The translations under genes were made by a program, and so were the position numbers. A stretch of DNA of 34,633 nt, from assembly GCA_020630395.1 (NCBI GenBank), contig JAHDBM010000018.1, forward strand, positions 14,955 through 49,587, read 5' to 3'. How positions within the stretch are numbered: position 1 is the first letter of the stretch; every line of letters begins with the position of its first letter. The stretch is from Flavobacteriales bacterium. GTDB taxonomy: Bacteria > Bacteroidota > Bacteroidia > Flavobacteriales_D > CAJJDF01. The notes under the pieces were generated by a model. The model had not been told where the DNA came from. It saw only the letters and a list, made by a program, of their open reading frames with translations, and did no database searches. Shown piece by piece: positions 9,015-17,190 of this stretch.

Positions 9015-9607
9015 TACTTTTTGTACAACACAGGATTTAAACTCTCGTCATTATACATTTTCATTTGGCGATATACTTTCATATATTTTTGTCCAGATAA
9101 TATATCTTCAATTAATTGATCGAAAGCTAAACTTAAATCTGCCTTTTGCTCAAGTAAAACTGATAATTTATTTTTACATTTATTTAAGTGATTCTCATCT
9201 GTATCAGCTCTATCAACTTGCTCTTGCATGTGATATATCTTTAGTGCTAGTATAGATAATCTATCTACTACCCATGCAGGGCTTTCTGTATTTAATCTAC
9301 CCGATTTTATGTTGTTTTTTTCTCCAAAAAAACTTAAAAACCAATCATCAATTTGCTCCACTAAATCAGTTCGTTCTTGGTTAGATTTATCAATTCTTCT
9401 TTTGAGTTTAAGTCCTTCTACTGGATCAATATTGGGGTCTCTTACAATATCTTCTAAATGCCATTGAACAGTATCAATCCAATTTTTTTCACATAATAAA
9501 GCATCTATACCTTCAAAATCATGTAATAAAACGGTATCAACATCATCAGTTTCATGATATTTATCGATAGTACTTTCAAAAATGGATAAACAATGTGCTG
9601 CTTTCAT
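9014..9607 (-). CDS. DUF4254 domain protein
   Basis: 197 residues, mostly helical, soluble, with no signal peptide or membrane segment. I recognise the DUF4254 pattern from its length, the NxxRTDLVEQID motif (seen here as NQERTDLVEQID), the central SPAWVVDRLSILALKIYHM and the terminal helix EDILSGQKYMKVYRQMKMYND. The biochemical function of the family is not known to me. It abuts the thioesterase gene (stop and start adjacent) and overlaps the GT9 gene by 1 nt, so it is likely made together with the glycosyltransferase. I recall DUF4254 genes next to GT9 genes in other Bacteroidota, which points to an accessory role in glycan assembly. That is inference. Confidence 0.85.
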   Translation of the reverse strand: MKAAHCLSIFESTIDKYHETDDVDTVLLHDFEGIDALLCEKNWIDTVQWHLEDIVRDPNIDPVEGLKLKRRIDKSNQERTDLVEQIDDWFLSFFGEKNNIKSGRLNTESPAWVVDRLSILALKIYHMQEQVDRADTDENHLNKCKNKLSVLLEQKADLSLAFDQLIEDILSGQKYMKVYRQMKMYNDESLNPVLYKK

Positions 9608-10135
9608 CTAATCAATATTTTCTTCTCCAAAAAACAAAGCTTTTAATTCTGTCGCTTCATTTGGATTCATTTTTTTTGCTAAAATAAGACTTAATTGCCT
9701 TCTTCTAAGTGCACCTCCATAACGCTTTATTTCTTCATCAGTTTCGGGAACAACCTTAGGTACTTCAATTGTACGACCATGTTGATCTACTGCTACAAAA
9801 GTAGTAATTGCTTCATTAGCCTTTATTTTTTCTCCTGTTAAAAAATCTTCTACCGAAACATCTACAAAAATCTCCATTGAAGACTTAAATGCCCTAGAAA
9901 CTTTTGCTTCTAAAGTAACTGTATCACCTAATTTAATTGGTTTATCAAAAGACAAATGATTAATAGTAGCTGTTACCACTTCTCTATTACAGTGGCGTCT
10001 TGCAGATATTGAAGCAATAATGTCTATCCATGACATTAGCCTTCCTCCAAATAAATTATTATGAAAATTTGTATCGTTAGGTAACACAATATGTGTTGCA
10101 ACTGCAATTGTATCTTTTGGATTTCTTTCGCTCAT
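9608..10135 (-). CDS. Acyl-CoA thioesterase (YciA/BACH-type hotdog)
   Basis: Hydrolyses acyl-CoA to free acid and CoA. The 175-residue protein has a single hotdog domain. Visible landmarks are the N-terminal VLPNDTNFHNNLFGGRLMSWID, which holds the family Asn/His..Gly-Gly active-site stretch and the catalytic Asp, and then VTATINHLSFDKPIKLGDTV, matching the YciA/ACOT7 beta-sheet core. A C-terminal tail of about 40 residues (RRRQLSLILAKK) follows the domain, as in bacteroidal homologues. It is the first gene of a tight unit with DUF4254 and GT9. It is divergent from the membrane protein at 10244 with a 108-bp intergenic region. I see only an imperfect -7 box (GATATTTG) on this strand, so no promoter is called. 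Confidence 0.92.
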   Translation of the reverse strand: MSERNPKDTIAVATHIVLPNDTNFHNNLFGGRLMSWIDIIASISARRHCNREVVTATINHLSFDKPIKLGDTVTLEAKVSRAFKSSMEIFVDVSVEDFLTGEKIKANEAITTFVAVDQHGRTIEVPKVVPETDEEIKRYGGALRRRQLSLILAKKMNPNEATELKALFFGEENID

Positions 10136-10210
10136 GTATCGCTATTCATTAACCGTTAAACAAATATCTTAAAATAAGCGCAAACGAACTACGATTGGAT
10201 AAACTTTTAG

Positions 10211-10218
10211 TAATTTTG
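10211..10218 (+). promoter_or_regulatory. Probable -7 promoter box upstream of the 4-TM protein gene
   Basis: Perfect TAATTTTG octamer (TAnnTTTG) 25 nt before the ATG at 10244. No TTG lies at the expected 17-23 nt upstream (the nearest, at 10195-10197, gives a 13-nt spacer), so this is only a partial match. Confidence 0.4.
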
Positions 10219-10243
10219 AACAATCATATTATAATATCTACTT

Positions 10244-10687
10244 ATGTATACAGGTCTTCAACACTTACACAGTCTTAATCGATACATTATTCTTGTTCTA
10301 TTATTAGTCGTTATTTATACCTCATTTACTAAATGGAAAGGAAAAAAAATATATACCGGACTAGATAATAAACTCAATTTATTCACTTTTATTTCTGCTC
10401 ATATTCAACTAACCATTGGTTTAGTCCTATATTTTTGGAATAAGAGTGGCTTAGTGAATTTTGATAATATATCAGTAAAAATATATCGTTTTTTTACTCT
10501 TGAACATTTAGTTGGGATGCTTATCGCTATAGCCTTAATTACAATTTGTAGAATAAAAATTAAAAAAATTAGTGATCACACTAAAAAGCATAAGCAAACC
10601 TTTATATACTATTTAGTTGCTTTAGTTATCATATTTGCTTCAATTCCTTGGCCATTTAGAAATGTTGGTATTGACTCTTGGTTTTAA
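10244..10687 (+). CDS. Four-helix integral membrane protein with conserved-looking histidines
   Basis: 147 residues with four hydrophobic segments at about 14-31, 45-65, 85-104 and 118-136. There is no signal peptide distinct from TM1. Histidines sit at the membrane edges or inside helices: H7, H9, H53 in TM2 and H88 in TM3. I recall Bacteroidota relatives with the same MYTGLxHLHS opening that databases label loosely as cytochrome b-like. The paired histidines would fit haem b, but I see no definitive motif. It starts at ATG 10244 behind a TAnnTTTG box, and its stop lies 4 nt before a mini-ORF that leads directly into xth. Function unknown; a small membrane redox protein is the best guess. 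Confidence 0.85.
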   Translation: MYTGLQHLHSLNRYIILVLLLVVIYTSFTKWKGKKIYTGLDNKLNLFTFISAHIQLTIGLVLYFWNKSGLVNFDNISVKIYRFFTLEHLVGMLIAIALITICRIKIKKISDHTKKHKQTFIYYLVALVIIFASIPWPFRNVGIDSWF

Positions 10688-10691
10688 GCCC

Positions 10692-10772
10692 ATGATGGGC
10701 AACAATAACTCGAGAGAACAAGCAACCATTAATAAAACAATCGCCATAATATCAACTTACTCCTATAAATAA
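10692..10772 (+). CDS. Possible 26-codon mini-ORF abutting xth
   Basis: ATG at 10692 (or 10695) opens a 26-codon frame beginning MMGNNNSREQ and ending TAA at 10770-10772. The xth ATG follows with no gap. The start codon lies in a small hairpin, GCCCATGATGGGC (10688-10700), that begins directly after the membrane-protein stop. The gap-free chain of stop, mini-ORF and xth start fits translational coupling. It could equally be chance in an AT-rich spacer. No homology is recognised. Confidence 0.3.
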   Translation: MMGNNNSREQATINKTIAIISTYSYK

Positions 10773-11534
10773 ATGAAAATTATTTCTTATAACGTTAATG
10801 GCATTAGAGCAGCTTTAAACAAAGACTGGATTAAATGGGTAAATGCAGTTAATCCAGATATTATTTGTTTACAAGAAACAAAAGCTCAGCCTGAGCAGAT
10901 TGACACTACACTTTTTAAAGAAAATGGTTTTAATACCTACATACATTCTGCAGTTAAAAAAGGATACAGTGGAGTAGCAATTTTATCCAAAACTGAACCT
11001 AAGCATGTTGAATATGGGTGTGGTATTGAAAAATATGATAATGAAGGGCGTATTATTCGTGCTGACTTTGAAGACTTTTCTATTATTAGTGCATACTTTC
11101 CTTCTGGTAGCAGTGGTGATATTAGACAAGACTTTAAAATGGATTTTTTAGCTGATTTTTATACATACATTAAAAAGCTAAAGCAAGAAATTCCCAATTT
11201 GATAATATCTGGAGATTACAATATATGTCATAAAGCAATTGATATTCATAATCCAATTTCTAACAAAAAAAGTTCTGGTTTTTTACCAGAAGAAAGACAG
11301 TGGATATCTGATTTTATAGATTTAGGATTTATTGATTCTTTTAGATATTTTAATGAGCAACCACATCAATATACCTGGTGGACTTATCGTTTTGGTGCCA
11401 GAGGTAAAAATTTAGGATGGAGAATTGATTATCATATGGTGTCTCAAACGCTTGAAAGTAAATTAAAAAGAGCTAATATTTTATCGGAAGCTGTACATTC
11501 TGATCATTGTCCAATTTTAATTGAACTTGATTAA
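10773..11534 (+). CDS. xth: Exodeoxyribonuclease III (AP endonuclease)
   Basis: Base-excision repair enzyme that incises abasic sites and degrades 3' ends of duplex DNA, using Mg2+. The 253-residue length is typical. The endonuclease/exonuclease/phosphatase motifs appear in order: NVNGIRAAL at the N-terminus, the metal ligand in CLQETKA (E36 region), GYSGVAILSK, SGDYNICH, the WWTYRFGARGKNLGWRIDYHMVS block, and the C-terminal catalytic HSDHCPI. The start ATG is unambiguous because MKIISYNVNGIRA is the conserved family start. It is likely transcribed with the upstream membrane protein, since no separate promoter is visible in the 85-nt spacer. Confidence 0.96.
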   Translation: MKIISYNVNGIRAALNKDWIKWVNAVNPDIICLQETKAQPEQIDTTLFKENGFNTYIHSAVKKGYSGVAILSKTEPKHVEYGCGIEKYDNEGRIIRADFEDFSIISAYFPSGSSGDIRQDFKMDFLADFYTYIKKLKQEIPNLIISGDYNICHKAIDIHNPISNKKSSGFLPEERQWISDFIDLGFIDSFRYFNEQPHQYTWWTYRFGARGKNLGWRIDYHMVSQTLESKLKRANILSEAVHSDHCPILIELD

Positions 11535-11609
11535 TTCCTTAGGTCAAATGTTCTATTTACATTGAATTTTAATTATCTTTAAGTAATTCTACAACATAAG
11601 ATAATTTAC

Positions 11610-13049
11610 ATGGCAAATAACGATTTTTATTTTGATCTTCATATACACCCCTTAATTAAATCATTTAATTCTGGACATCCTAAACCCAAAGTTGATATAT
11701 GGGAAGAAATAGATCATCAAAAAGTTAGTAGTAAAGTCGCTAAAATTGCCGAAAAGAGTTCAGTACATGTAGCCAAATATTCTCAATGTAATTTTGAAAA
11801 ATTACTAGCTGGAAAAAATAGAGCGGTATCAGTTTCGCTAACTCCTGTTGAATTTGGCTTTTTAGATCATAGAAATTTACCTAAAGCTATTTCATCCAGC
11901 AAGGGTCGTAAGGAGGTGTTTTCCTTAATATCGGGAATGTCTTACGAAAAAGTATCTCATATTTTTAATCATGTAGATTATTGGGAAGAATTAAATGGAG
12001 AGTACAACTATTTGGTTAAAGGACAGGGTAAACACAAGTCTGGTGAATATTATTTAGCAAACAATTACAAAGAATTAAATAATATTATTAAAAATGAAAA
12101 TGCGATAGGTATAGTATTATCCATAGAAGGTGCTCACACTTTATTTGATAAAGAAATGTTATCAGGTAATATGACTCAAACTGCACTTAGAAAAAAATTA
12201 ATTAATCATGCTGGGCAGATGAAAAGCTGGGATCACCCCCCTTTTTTCATTACAATATGTCACCATTTTTGGAATAATCTTGCTGGTCATGCCAGAAGCA
12301 TTACCGGACCAACCTCTAACATCCTTAATCAAAACAAAGGATTAGAAAGGGGAATTAACGGAAATGGAGCAATTGTCATTCGAGAGCTTTTAAGTGGAGA
12401 TAATGGTAAAAGAGTATTAATTGACACAAAACACTTTAGTGTTAAAGCTAGAAAAGAATACTACAAGTTTGTTAAAGGCTACAATAGGATTTCTACCAGT
12501 GATAAAATTCCAATTATTCAAAGTCATGCTTCTCCTAATGGATACAAAACTATGTCTGGTTCTGTTAGAAAAAAGGACAATAAAAAGAAGCTTAAAAACG
12601 GTTATTTACACAACCTAGGAATCAACATTTCGGATGAAGAATTTGAAATAATTGGTAAAAGTGGTGGTTTAGTTGGGTTAATCCTTAATAAGGAACGAAT
12701 TTATGGAGATAAATTTAGAGCTCAAGTTGAACGTTTATCTGACCAAGAAAAAATTAAAGAAGCCTATATTAAGCTTGTTTGGGATAATCTTTTACAACCT
12801 GTAAAAGTTATGAAATCTAAAGAAGCATGGGACATGATGTGTATTGGATCTGACTGGGATGGAGCAATTACCCACCTTGATGGCTATGACGGAGCTGATA
12901 AAATGCCTCAATTTAGAGATGATTTATATACTTATTTGGATAAATATAAATATGAAAAAAATCATTGGCATGGATATAAAGCTGAGGAATTAGTAGAAAA
13001 AATAATGAAAACGAACGGAATGGACTTTTTAAAGAAGCATTTTGTGTAG
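11610..13049 (+). CDS. M19-like membrane dipeptidase family metallohydrolase
   Basis: 479 residues, no signal peptide, predicted cytoplasmic. The renal dipeptidase (M19) landmarks are present: IVLSIEGAHTL (bridging Glu E173), LIDTKHFS (H275), IPIIQSHASP (H306), the SDEEFEIIGKSGGLVGLIL helix-strand, and MCIGSDWDGAI (D415). The first metal motif is DLHIHP (H11, H13), so the usual HxD is HxH, as in amidohydrolase-superfamily enzymes. The protein is about 100 residues longer than typical M19 enzymes, with extra sequence between residues 30 and 150. Substrate could be dipeptides or another amide. It is followed, tail-to-tail, by endonuclease III after 50 bases. Confidence 0.82.
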   Translation: MANNDFYFDLHIHPLIKSFNSGHPKPKVDIWEEIDHQKVSSKVAKIAEKSSVHVAKYSQCNFEKLLAGKNRAVSVSLTPVEFGFLDHRNLPKAISSSKGRKEVFSLISGMSYEKVSHIFNHVDYWEELNGEYNYLVKGQGKHKSGEYYLANNYKELNNIIKNENAIGIVLSIEGAHTLFDKEMLSGNMTQTALRKKLINHAGQMKSWDHPPFFITICHHFWNNLAGHARSITGPTSNILNQNKGLERGINGNGAIVIRELLSGDNGKRVLIDTKHFSVKARKEYYKFVKGYNRISTSDKIPIIQSHASPNGYKTMSGSVRKKDNKKKLKNGYLHNLGINISDEEFEIIGKSGGLVGLILNKERIYGDKFRAQVERLSDQEKIKEAYIKLVWDNLLQPVKVMKSKEAWDMMCIGSDWDGAITHLDGYDGADKMPQFRDDLYTYLDKYKYEKNHWHGYKAEELVEKIMKTNGMDFLKKHFV

Positions 13050-13099
13050 TATTTAATACATTTCATTATTAAGAGTGGCTTTTAAAGCCATGATATACC

Positions 13100-13744
13100 T
13101 TACCTATACCCTTCCAAATTTGTTTTTCTCCCTATAGTTTTGGTAATGATATCTTTTTCAATATCCCAGCCTCTTGCTGGTGAGTATTCTCTACCATAAA
13201 ATATGATTTGTAAATGTAGTTTATTCCATATTTCTCTTGGGAATAAACGCTTACAATCTTTTTCGGTTTGTGTAACATTTTTACCATTAGATAATCCCCA
13301 TCTGTAAATAAGTCTATGAATATGAGTATCAACAGGAAAAGCAGGAACTCCAAATGCTTGACTCATAACAACAGAAGCTGTTTTATGTCCTACTCCAGGC
13401 AATTCCTCTAATAATTCCATATTAGCAGGCACTTCCCCATTATAGTTATCTATTAAAATATGAGATAAGTCATAAATAGCTTTAGATTTTCTAGGAGACA
13501 AACCACAAGGACGAATAATCTCCCTAATTTCATCTACTGATAGTTTAACCATATCAAAAGGATTATCAGCCCTTTCAAATAATAAAGGAGTAATTTGATT
13601 TACTCTAACATCCGTACATTGAGCAGATAATAACACTGCTATTAATAATGTGTATTCATCAGTATGATCTAATGGTACAGGAACTGTTGGGTATAATTCT
13701 TCTAACTTATCAATTACAAATTGAACTTTCTCTTGTTTTAACAT
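13100..13744 (-). CDS. nth: Endonuclease III, variant lacking the C-terminal [4Fe-4S] cysteines
   Basis: Bifunctional DNA glycosylase/AP lyase for oxidised pyrimidines. The helix-hairpin-helix LPGVGHKTASVV holds the catalytic Lys (K121), and FPVDTHIHRL holds the catalytic Asp (D139). Usual length (214 aa). The region that normally carries C-x6-C-x2-C-x5-C reads REYSPARGWDIEKDIITKTIGRK and has no cysteine; the only Cys after residue 80 is C164. I recall the same Cys-free tail in other Flavobacteriia, so this looks like a clade feature rather than a local mutation. The upstream gene on the same strand (small secreted protein) ends 9 nt before its start, so they are probably co-transcribed. Confidence 0.93.
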   Translation of the reverse strand: MLKQEKVQFVIDKLEELYPTVPVPLDHTDEYTLLIAVLLSAQCTDVRVNQITPLLFERADNPFDMVKLSVDEIREIIRPCGLSPRKSKAIYDLSHILIDNYNGEVPANMELLEELPGVGHKTASVVMSQAFGVPAFPVDTHIHRLIYRWGLSNGKNVTQTEKDCKRLFPREIWNKLHLQIIFYGREYSPARGWDIEKDIITKTIGRKTNLEGYR

Positions 13745-13753
13745 GTAACAAAG

Positions 13754-14131
13754 TTAGTTACTAGATTCTAGTTCTTCGATAATTGCTTTTAATTCTTTTA
13801 TAAAATCTTGCTGAGCTTCTTTAAACTCTTCACTTTGCATCACTTCTGATATATCTTGTTTTACCATTTGCATATCGATCTTAACTTGATTTATGATAGA
13901 ATCCATGGGTATTTGTTCAGTCATTAAAACACTATCTAACAAATGAACTGAAGATTTTAATTGTGATTTCATTTCCATTAATTCTTCTTTAGGAAACATT
14001 TCTTCAAAGTTAATTTCAGTTAAAGTAGTTTTAATTTCTTGAAAAAAATCAATAATCGTATCATTATTAGTTTGTGAAACAGAAAGTTTTACACCTAATG
14101 TAAGTAACAACAATAGTAATAGTTTACTCAT
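13754..14131 (-). CDS. Small secreted acidic helical protein, unknown function
   Basis: 125 residues. A strongly hydrophobic signal peptide (MSKLLLLLLLTLGVKLSVSQ) precedes an acidic, Met/Glu/Lys-rich region without cysteines. From about residue 30 onward it looks almost entirely alpha-helical, possibly coiled coil (LMEMKSQLKSSVHLLDSV, EEFKEAQQDFIKELKAIIEEL). No lipobox, sorting domain or enzyme motif is visible. It precedes nth by 9 nt and follows the terminator of the large T9SS protein gene, so it starts a new transcription unit. A periplasmic role is inferred. I do not recognise the family. Confidence 0.75.
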   Translation of the reverse strand: MSKLLLLLLLTLGVKLSVSQTNNDTIIDFFQEIKTTLTEINFEEMFPKEELMEMKSQLKSSVHLLDSVLMTEQIPMDSIINQVKIDMQMVKQDISEVMQSEEFKEAQQDFIKELKAIIEELESSN

Positions 14132-14179
14132 AACTCTTTTTTTAAATGATAACGTATAAATAATAGAAAATAGTATAAC

Positions 14180-14211
14180 AAAAAAAAAGGATCAGTAAAT
14201 ACTGATCCTTT
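14180..14211 (-). terminator. Rho-independent terminator of the T9SS type B protein gene
   Basis: Perfect 12-bp stem AAAGGATCAGTA / TACTGATCCTTT with a 2-nt loop (14186-14211). On the minus strand it is followed by a T-run (A on the plus strand, 14180-14188). It sits 15 nt past the stop codon of the 14227-17136 gene. Confidence 0.88.
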
Positions 14212-14226
14212 AAGTCTTAATTATAA

Positions 14227-17136
14227 TTACCTCTTCAAATGAAGATAACCTGTTTTGTCATCTTGACCTTCAATTTCTAAAATATAAAAATAGGTTGCAC
14301 TTGGCAATACATTTGATCCAATTTGAATTCCATCTGTATTTGTACGTCCATCCCAAGAATTATCATAATTCTTCATTTCATATACAATATTTCCAAATCT
14401 ATTGAAAACTTTAAACATATTTTGCGGATATATTACTAAGTTTCTAATCTCAAAAATATCATTTAACCCGTCTCCATTTGGAGAGAAAAACTGAGGTATT
14501 TCAACCTCTCTAAGACAAACTGCATTAACATTGAAAGAACATGATGATGAATTATTAGATCCATCAGTATACGTTAACGTCACAACAAAAGATTGATCTG
14601 CTACACTCAAATCAATAATTGATCCAGGGGCAGGAACCTGAGTAATGTTAGCTCCACCTCCAGTATTTGAACAATTATCGCTAGCTAGGTTAGCAAAGCC
14701 AGTATAATCTTGAACAGTATATTGACATCCTTCTGTTATGATGGTATCATTTTGATCTGCAGGACAGTTTAATGTGGCAGGAGTAACATCTTCTAATGTA
14801 ATATCAAAATCACACGTATCCATATTGTTAGCTCCATCAGTAACAATTATTCTAATTTGCTGAATAGTACCAACTCCACTTAAAACAGCTCCTGGTAAAG
14901 GAGTTTGTGTGAAAATCAAATTATTAGGTGCTGTACAATTATCAGTTCCAGAAATGCTTGGTAAATAATCTGGCACTGTATATTCACAATTAGAATCTAC
15001 ATGTACAATAGTATCATTCATACATGTTATAACTGGATCTATTCTATCTTGAAGGTTAACTACAAATGTACATTGAGATGAATTTCCTAATGAATCGGTA
15101 GCCGTTATAGTTACCACTTGATTTGTATTATGTCCAGATAATAATGTTCCTGCAACAGGACTTTGTGTAATATTAGTAACTGCACTGTAACAATTATCAT
15201 TTGCTGTTACTAATGGTATATAATCATTAAGAATTGCTTGACAATTTGCATCAACATTAACAACCTGATTTGGTGGACAAGAAACACTTGGCCCTGAATT
15301 ATCCTGGCTAACTACTGAAATAGATGATCTAGAGTTACTCACACAACTATCAGAACTAATTGTCTCGACATAAAAAGTAGTAGTACCAACAAATCCGTTA
15401 GCGTTAAAAACATAAGGAGTATATCCTAACAATGTTCCTCCAGAAGCTGCATTATAAACTGCATAGGTTGCACCTGGTGTTCCACTAGCTGTTATGGTGC
15501 TTGACCCATTAGGACAAATTGGTGATGCAGATGCACTTACTGTTGGTGCAGTTGGAATTGGATTTACAAATATTTTAAGAGAAGAAGTTGTTACATTTCC
15601 ACATAAGCCAGTGATATCAACAAAATATTCAGTAGTAACTGAAGGAGTAGCTGTAAAACTAGCTGTAGAAGGATATGGTCCGCCTGCTGGAATTGAATAC
15701 CAATTGTAGGTATAAGAACCAGTACCAAAAACTTGAGCATTTACAGTAACTGTTGATCCATCACAAATAGTAGTATCACTAGCACTAACTTGTACAACTT
15801 GAACTCCACTGTTAGCTGAAACAGTGTAGGAACAAACATCTCCAGAAAAACCATCAATCATAATATAATACGTATTACCTATAGTTAAACCAGATGCTGT
15901 TAATATTTGACTAGTAGTTGTTTCTAAGAAGTTTGAAACTTCTGAAAAGTTATCACAATTGGCCCCTGAAAAAATTTGCATTTGGAGGCCTCTGTTGTTT
16001 AAACAATCTTCAATCTCAACAGTAAATGATGCTGTAGTTGCTGCCGCTTGAAAGGTAATCCAAGAATTATTATCTATTTGTACTGGAGATGATCCAGTGT
16101 AACCATTTCCAAATGGTCCTGCTGGAATTTCATCTTTTCCAGCCATATTACCAGGTCGATCTATACTATATTGTGGACTTGTTGTCCCCCCATAACCATT
16201 AATATCACATATTTGTAGCGCATTTGGACAATCGTCATTATCAGGTGTTGATACACATATTTTAAATTTCCCTTGAGTATCATTACCATACTCCCAAACT
16301 CTAATGAACATAGTATCTCCTGGTGTATTTCCAGTTGAATATATATATGGCATTAATCTGCTAGCACCTGTTCCACCTCTATCATCATCACAAGCAACCT
16401 GTGTTAATGAAGAACAACTAGCTCCACTATATAATGCCATAGCTCCATCACCAAAATCTATACTAACAGTAGATATTTCTACATTTCCACTAGAAGGAAC
16501 AACAACTTTAAACCACATATCACCACCAGTATAACCTCCTTGGTGAGGAGCAGATCCTCCACATGTAGTAGGCGTAGGTATTGATGAACCAGCATGGTTT
16601 GAAACTAAGTATGTTTGAAAATTACATGCTGGTTCAACAGCAGGTAACACGTATGCAGAACATGGAGTTGTATTATTTGCCGGAGCTAACCCAGACACAC
16701 AAACTCTAAACGTAGAAGTTCCTGATCCTGATCTAAAATCGTATATACGTAAATAATATGTGTTTCCAATTGTTAAACCTGAATAAGAATACTTTTCATT
16801 AATACCAACAGGATTAACATCTCTGCAACCTAATGAAGATCCTGAACAACTTCCATCAAAAAGTTCAAAAACTGCATCATAACCAGCAGTAGGATCAACT
16901 TTAACTGTCATTTCTGAGCTGTTAGCGATAAAATAGAACCATACATCATCATCAGCATTTCCACTACAACCGCTCAAGGATTGAGTTGCATTAGCTGATG
17001 AGCCATTTTGATAAACACAAGTAGTAAGTGTTGGAAATAATTGTGGTGCACTAGAACAGTCATCAGTTTGAGATAATCCTGTAATGCTAATAAATAATGA
17101 GGTTAATATGCCAAACCTCCTCAAAATTTTTTTCAT
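14227..17136 (-). CDS. T9SS type B sorting domain protein with HYR repeats (surface adhesin-like)
   Basis: 969 residues. A Sec signal peptide (about 1-22) precedes three pre-peptidase-C-like beta-sandwich regions (about 25-150, 160-295, 300-445), each with the GNTYYLRI/GNTYYIMI or related strand. Two Ig-like segments follow (about 450-610), then three HYR modules (about 612-875) of the pattern CPxxxxxxxxxxCxxxxxDYxP...DNC...Q.P.PG..L. The last 92 residues are a gliding-motility-associated type B sorting domain: FFSPNGDGLNDIFEI, VFNRFGNIVYE, WDGRTN, and the terminal LHLKR. It is exported by type IX secretion and probably held at the cell surface; adhesion is inferred. The gene ends with a strong terminator. 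Many paired cysteines suggest disulfides outside the cell. Confidence 0.92.
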   Translation of the reverse strand: MKKILRRFGILTSLFISITGLSQTDDCSSAPQLFPTLTTCVYQNGSSANATQSLSGCSGNADDDVWFYFIANSSEMTVKVDPTAGYDAVFELFDGSCSGSSLGCRDVNPVGINEKYSYSGLTIGNTYYLRIYDFRSGSGTSTFRVCVSGLAPANNTTPCSAYVLPAVEPACNFQTYLVSNHAGSSIPTPTTCGGSAPHQGGYTGGDMWFKVVVPSSGNVEISTVSIDFGDGAMALYSGASCSSLTQVACDDDRGGTGASRLMPYIYSTGNTPGDTMFIRVWEYGNDTQGKFKICVSTPDNDDCPNALQICDINGYGGTTSPQYSIDRPGNMAGKDEIPAGPFGNGYTGSSPVQIDNNSWITFQAAATTASFTVEIEDCLNNRGLQMQIFSGANCDNFSEVSNFLETTTSQILTASGLTIGNTYYIMIDGFSGDVCSYTVSANSGVQVVQVSASDTTICDGSTVTVNAQVFGTGSYTYNWYSIPAGGPYPSTASFTATPSVTTEYFVDITGLCGNVTTSSLKIFVNPIPTAPTVSASASPICPNGSSTITASGTPGATYAVYNAASGGTLLGYTPYVFNANGFVGTTTFYVETISSDSCVSNSRSSISVVSQDNSGPSVSCPPNQVVNVDANCQAILNDYIPLVTANDNCYSAVTNITQSPVAGTLLSGHNTNQVVTITATDSLGNSSQCTFVVNLQDRIDPVITCMNDTIVHVDSNCEYTVPDYLPSISGTDNCTAPNNLIFTQTPLPGAVLSGVGTIQQIRIIVTDGANNMDTCDFDITLEDVTPATLNCPADQNDTIITEGCQYTVQDYTGFANLASDNCSNTGGGANITQVPAPGSIIDLSVADQSFVVTLTYTDGSNNSSSCSFNVNAVCLREVEIPQFFSPNGDGLNDIFEIRNLVIYPQNMFKVFNRFGNIVYEMKNYDNSWDGRTNTDGIQIGSNVLPSATYFYILEIEGQDDKTGYLHLKR

Positions 17137-17190
17137 TTTAAATACTTTAACAATTTATACTTTACATGAGTTATATGAAACCTTTTCTAA

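Noticed and set aside
12421-12618. 65-codon plus-strand frame
   Set aside because: Frame-shifted shadow within the M19-like gene, whose own frame is intact through this stretch.
13076-13090. TGGCTTTTAAAGCCA palindrome between the M19-like gene and nth, considered as a bidirectional terminator
   Set aside because: 7-bp stem with a 1-nt centre and no T-run on either strand; too weak to call.
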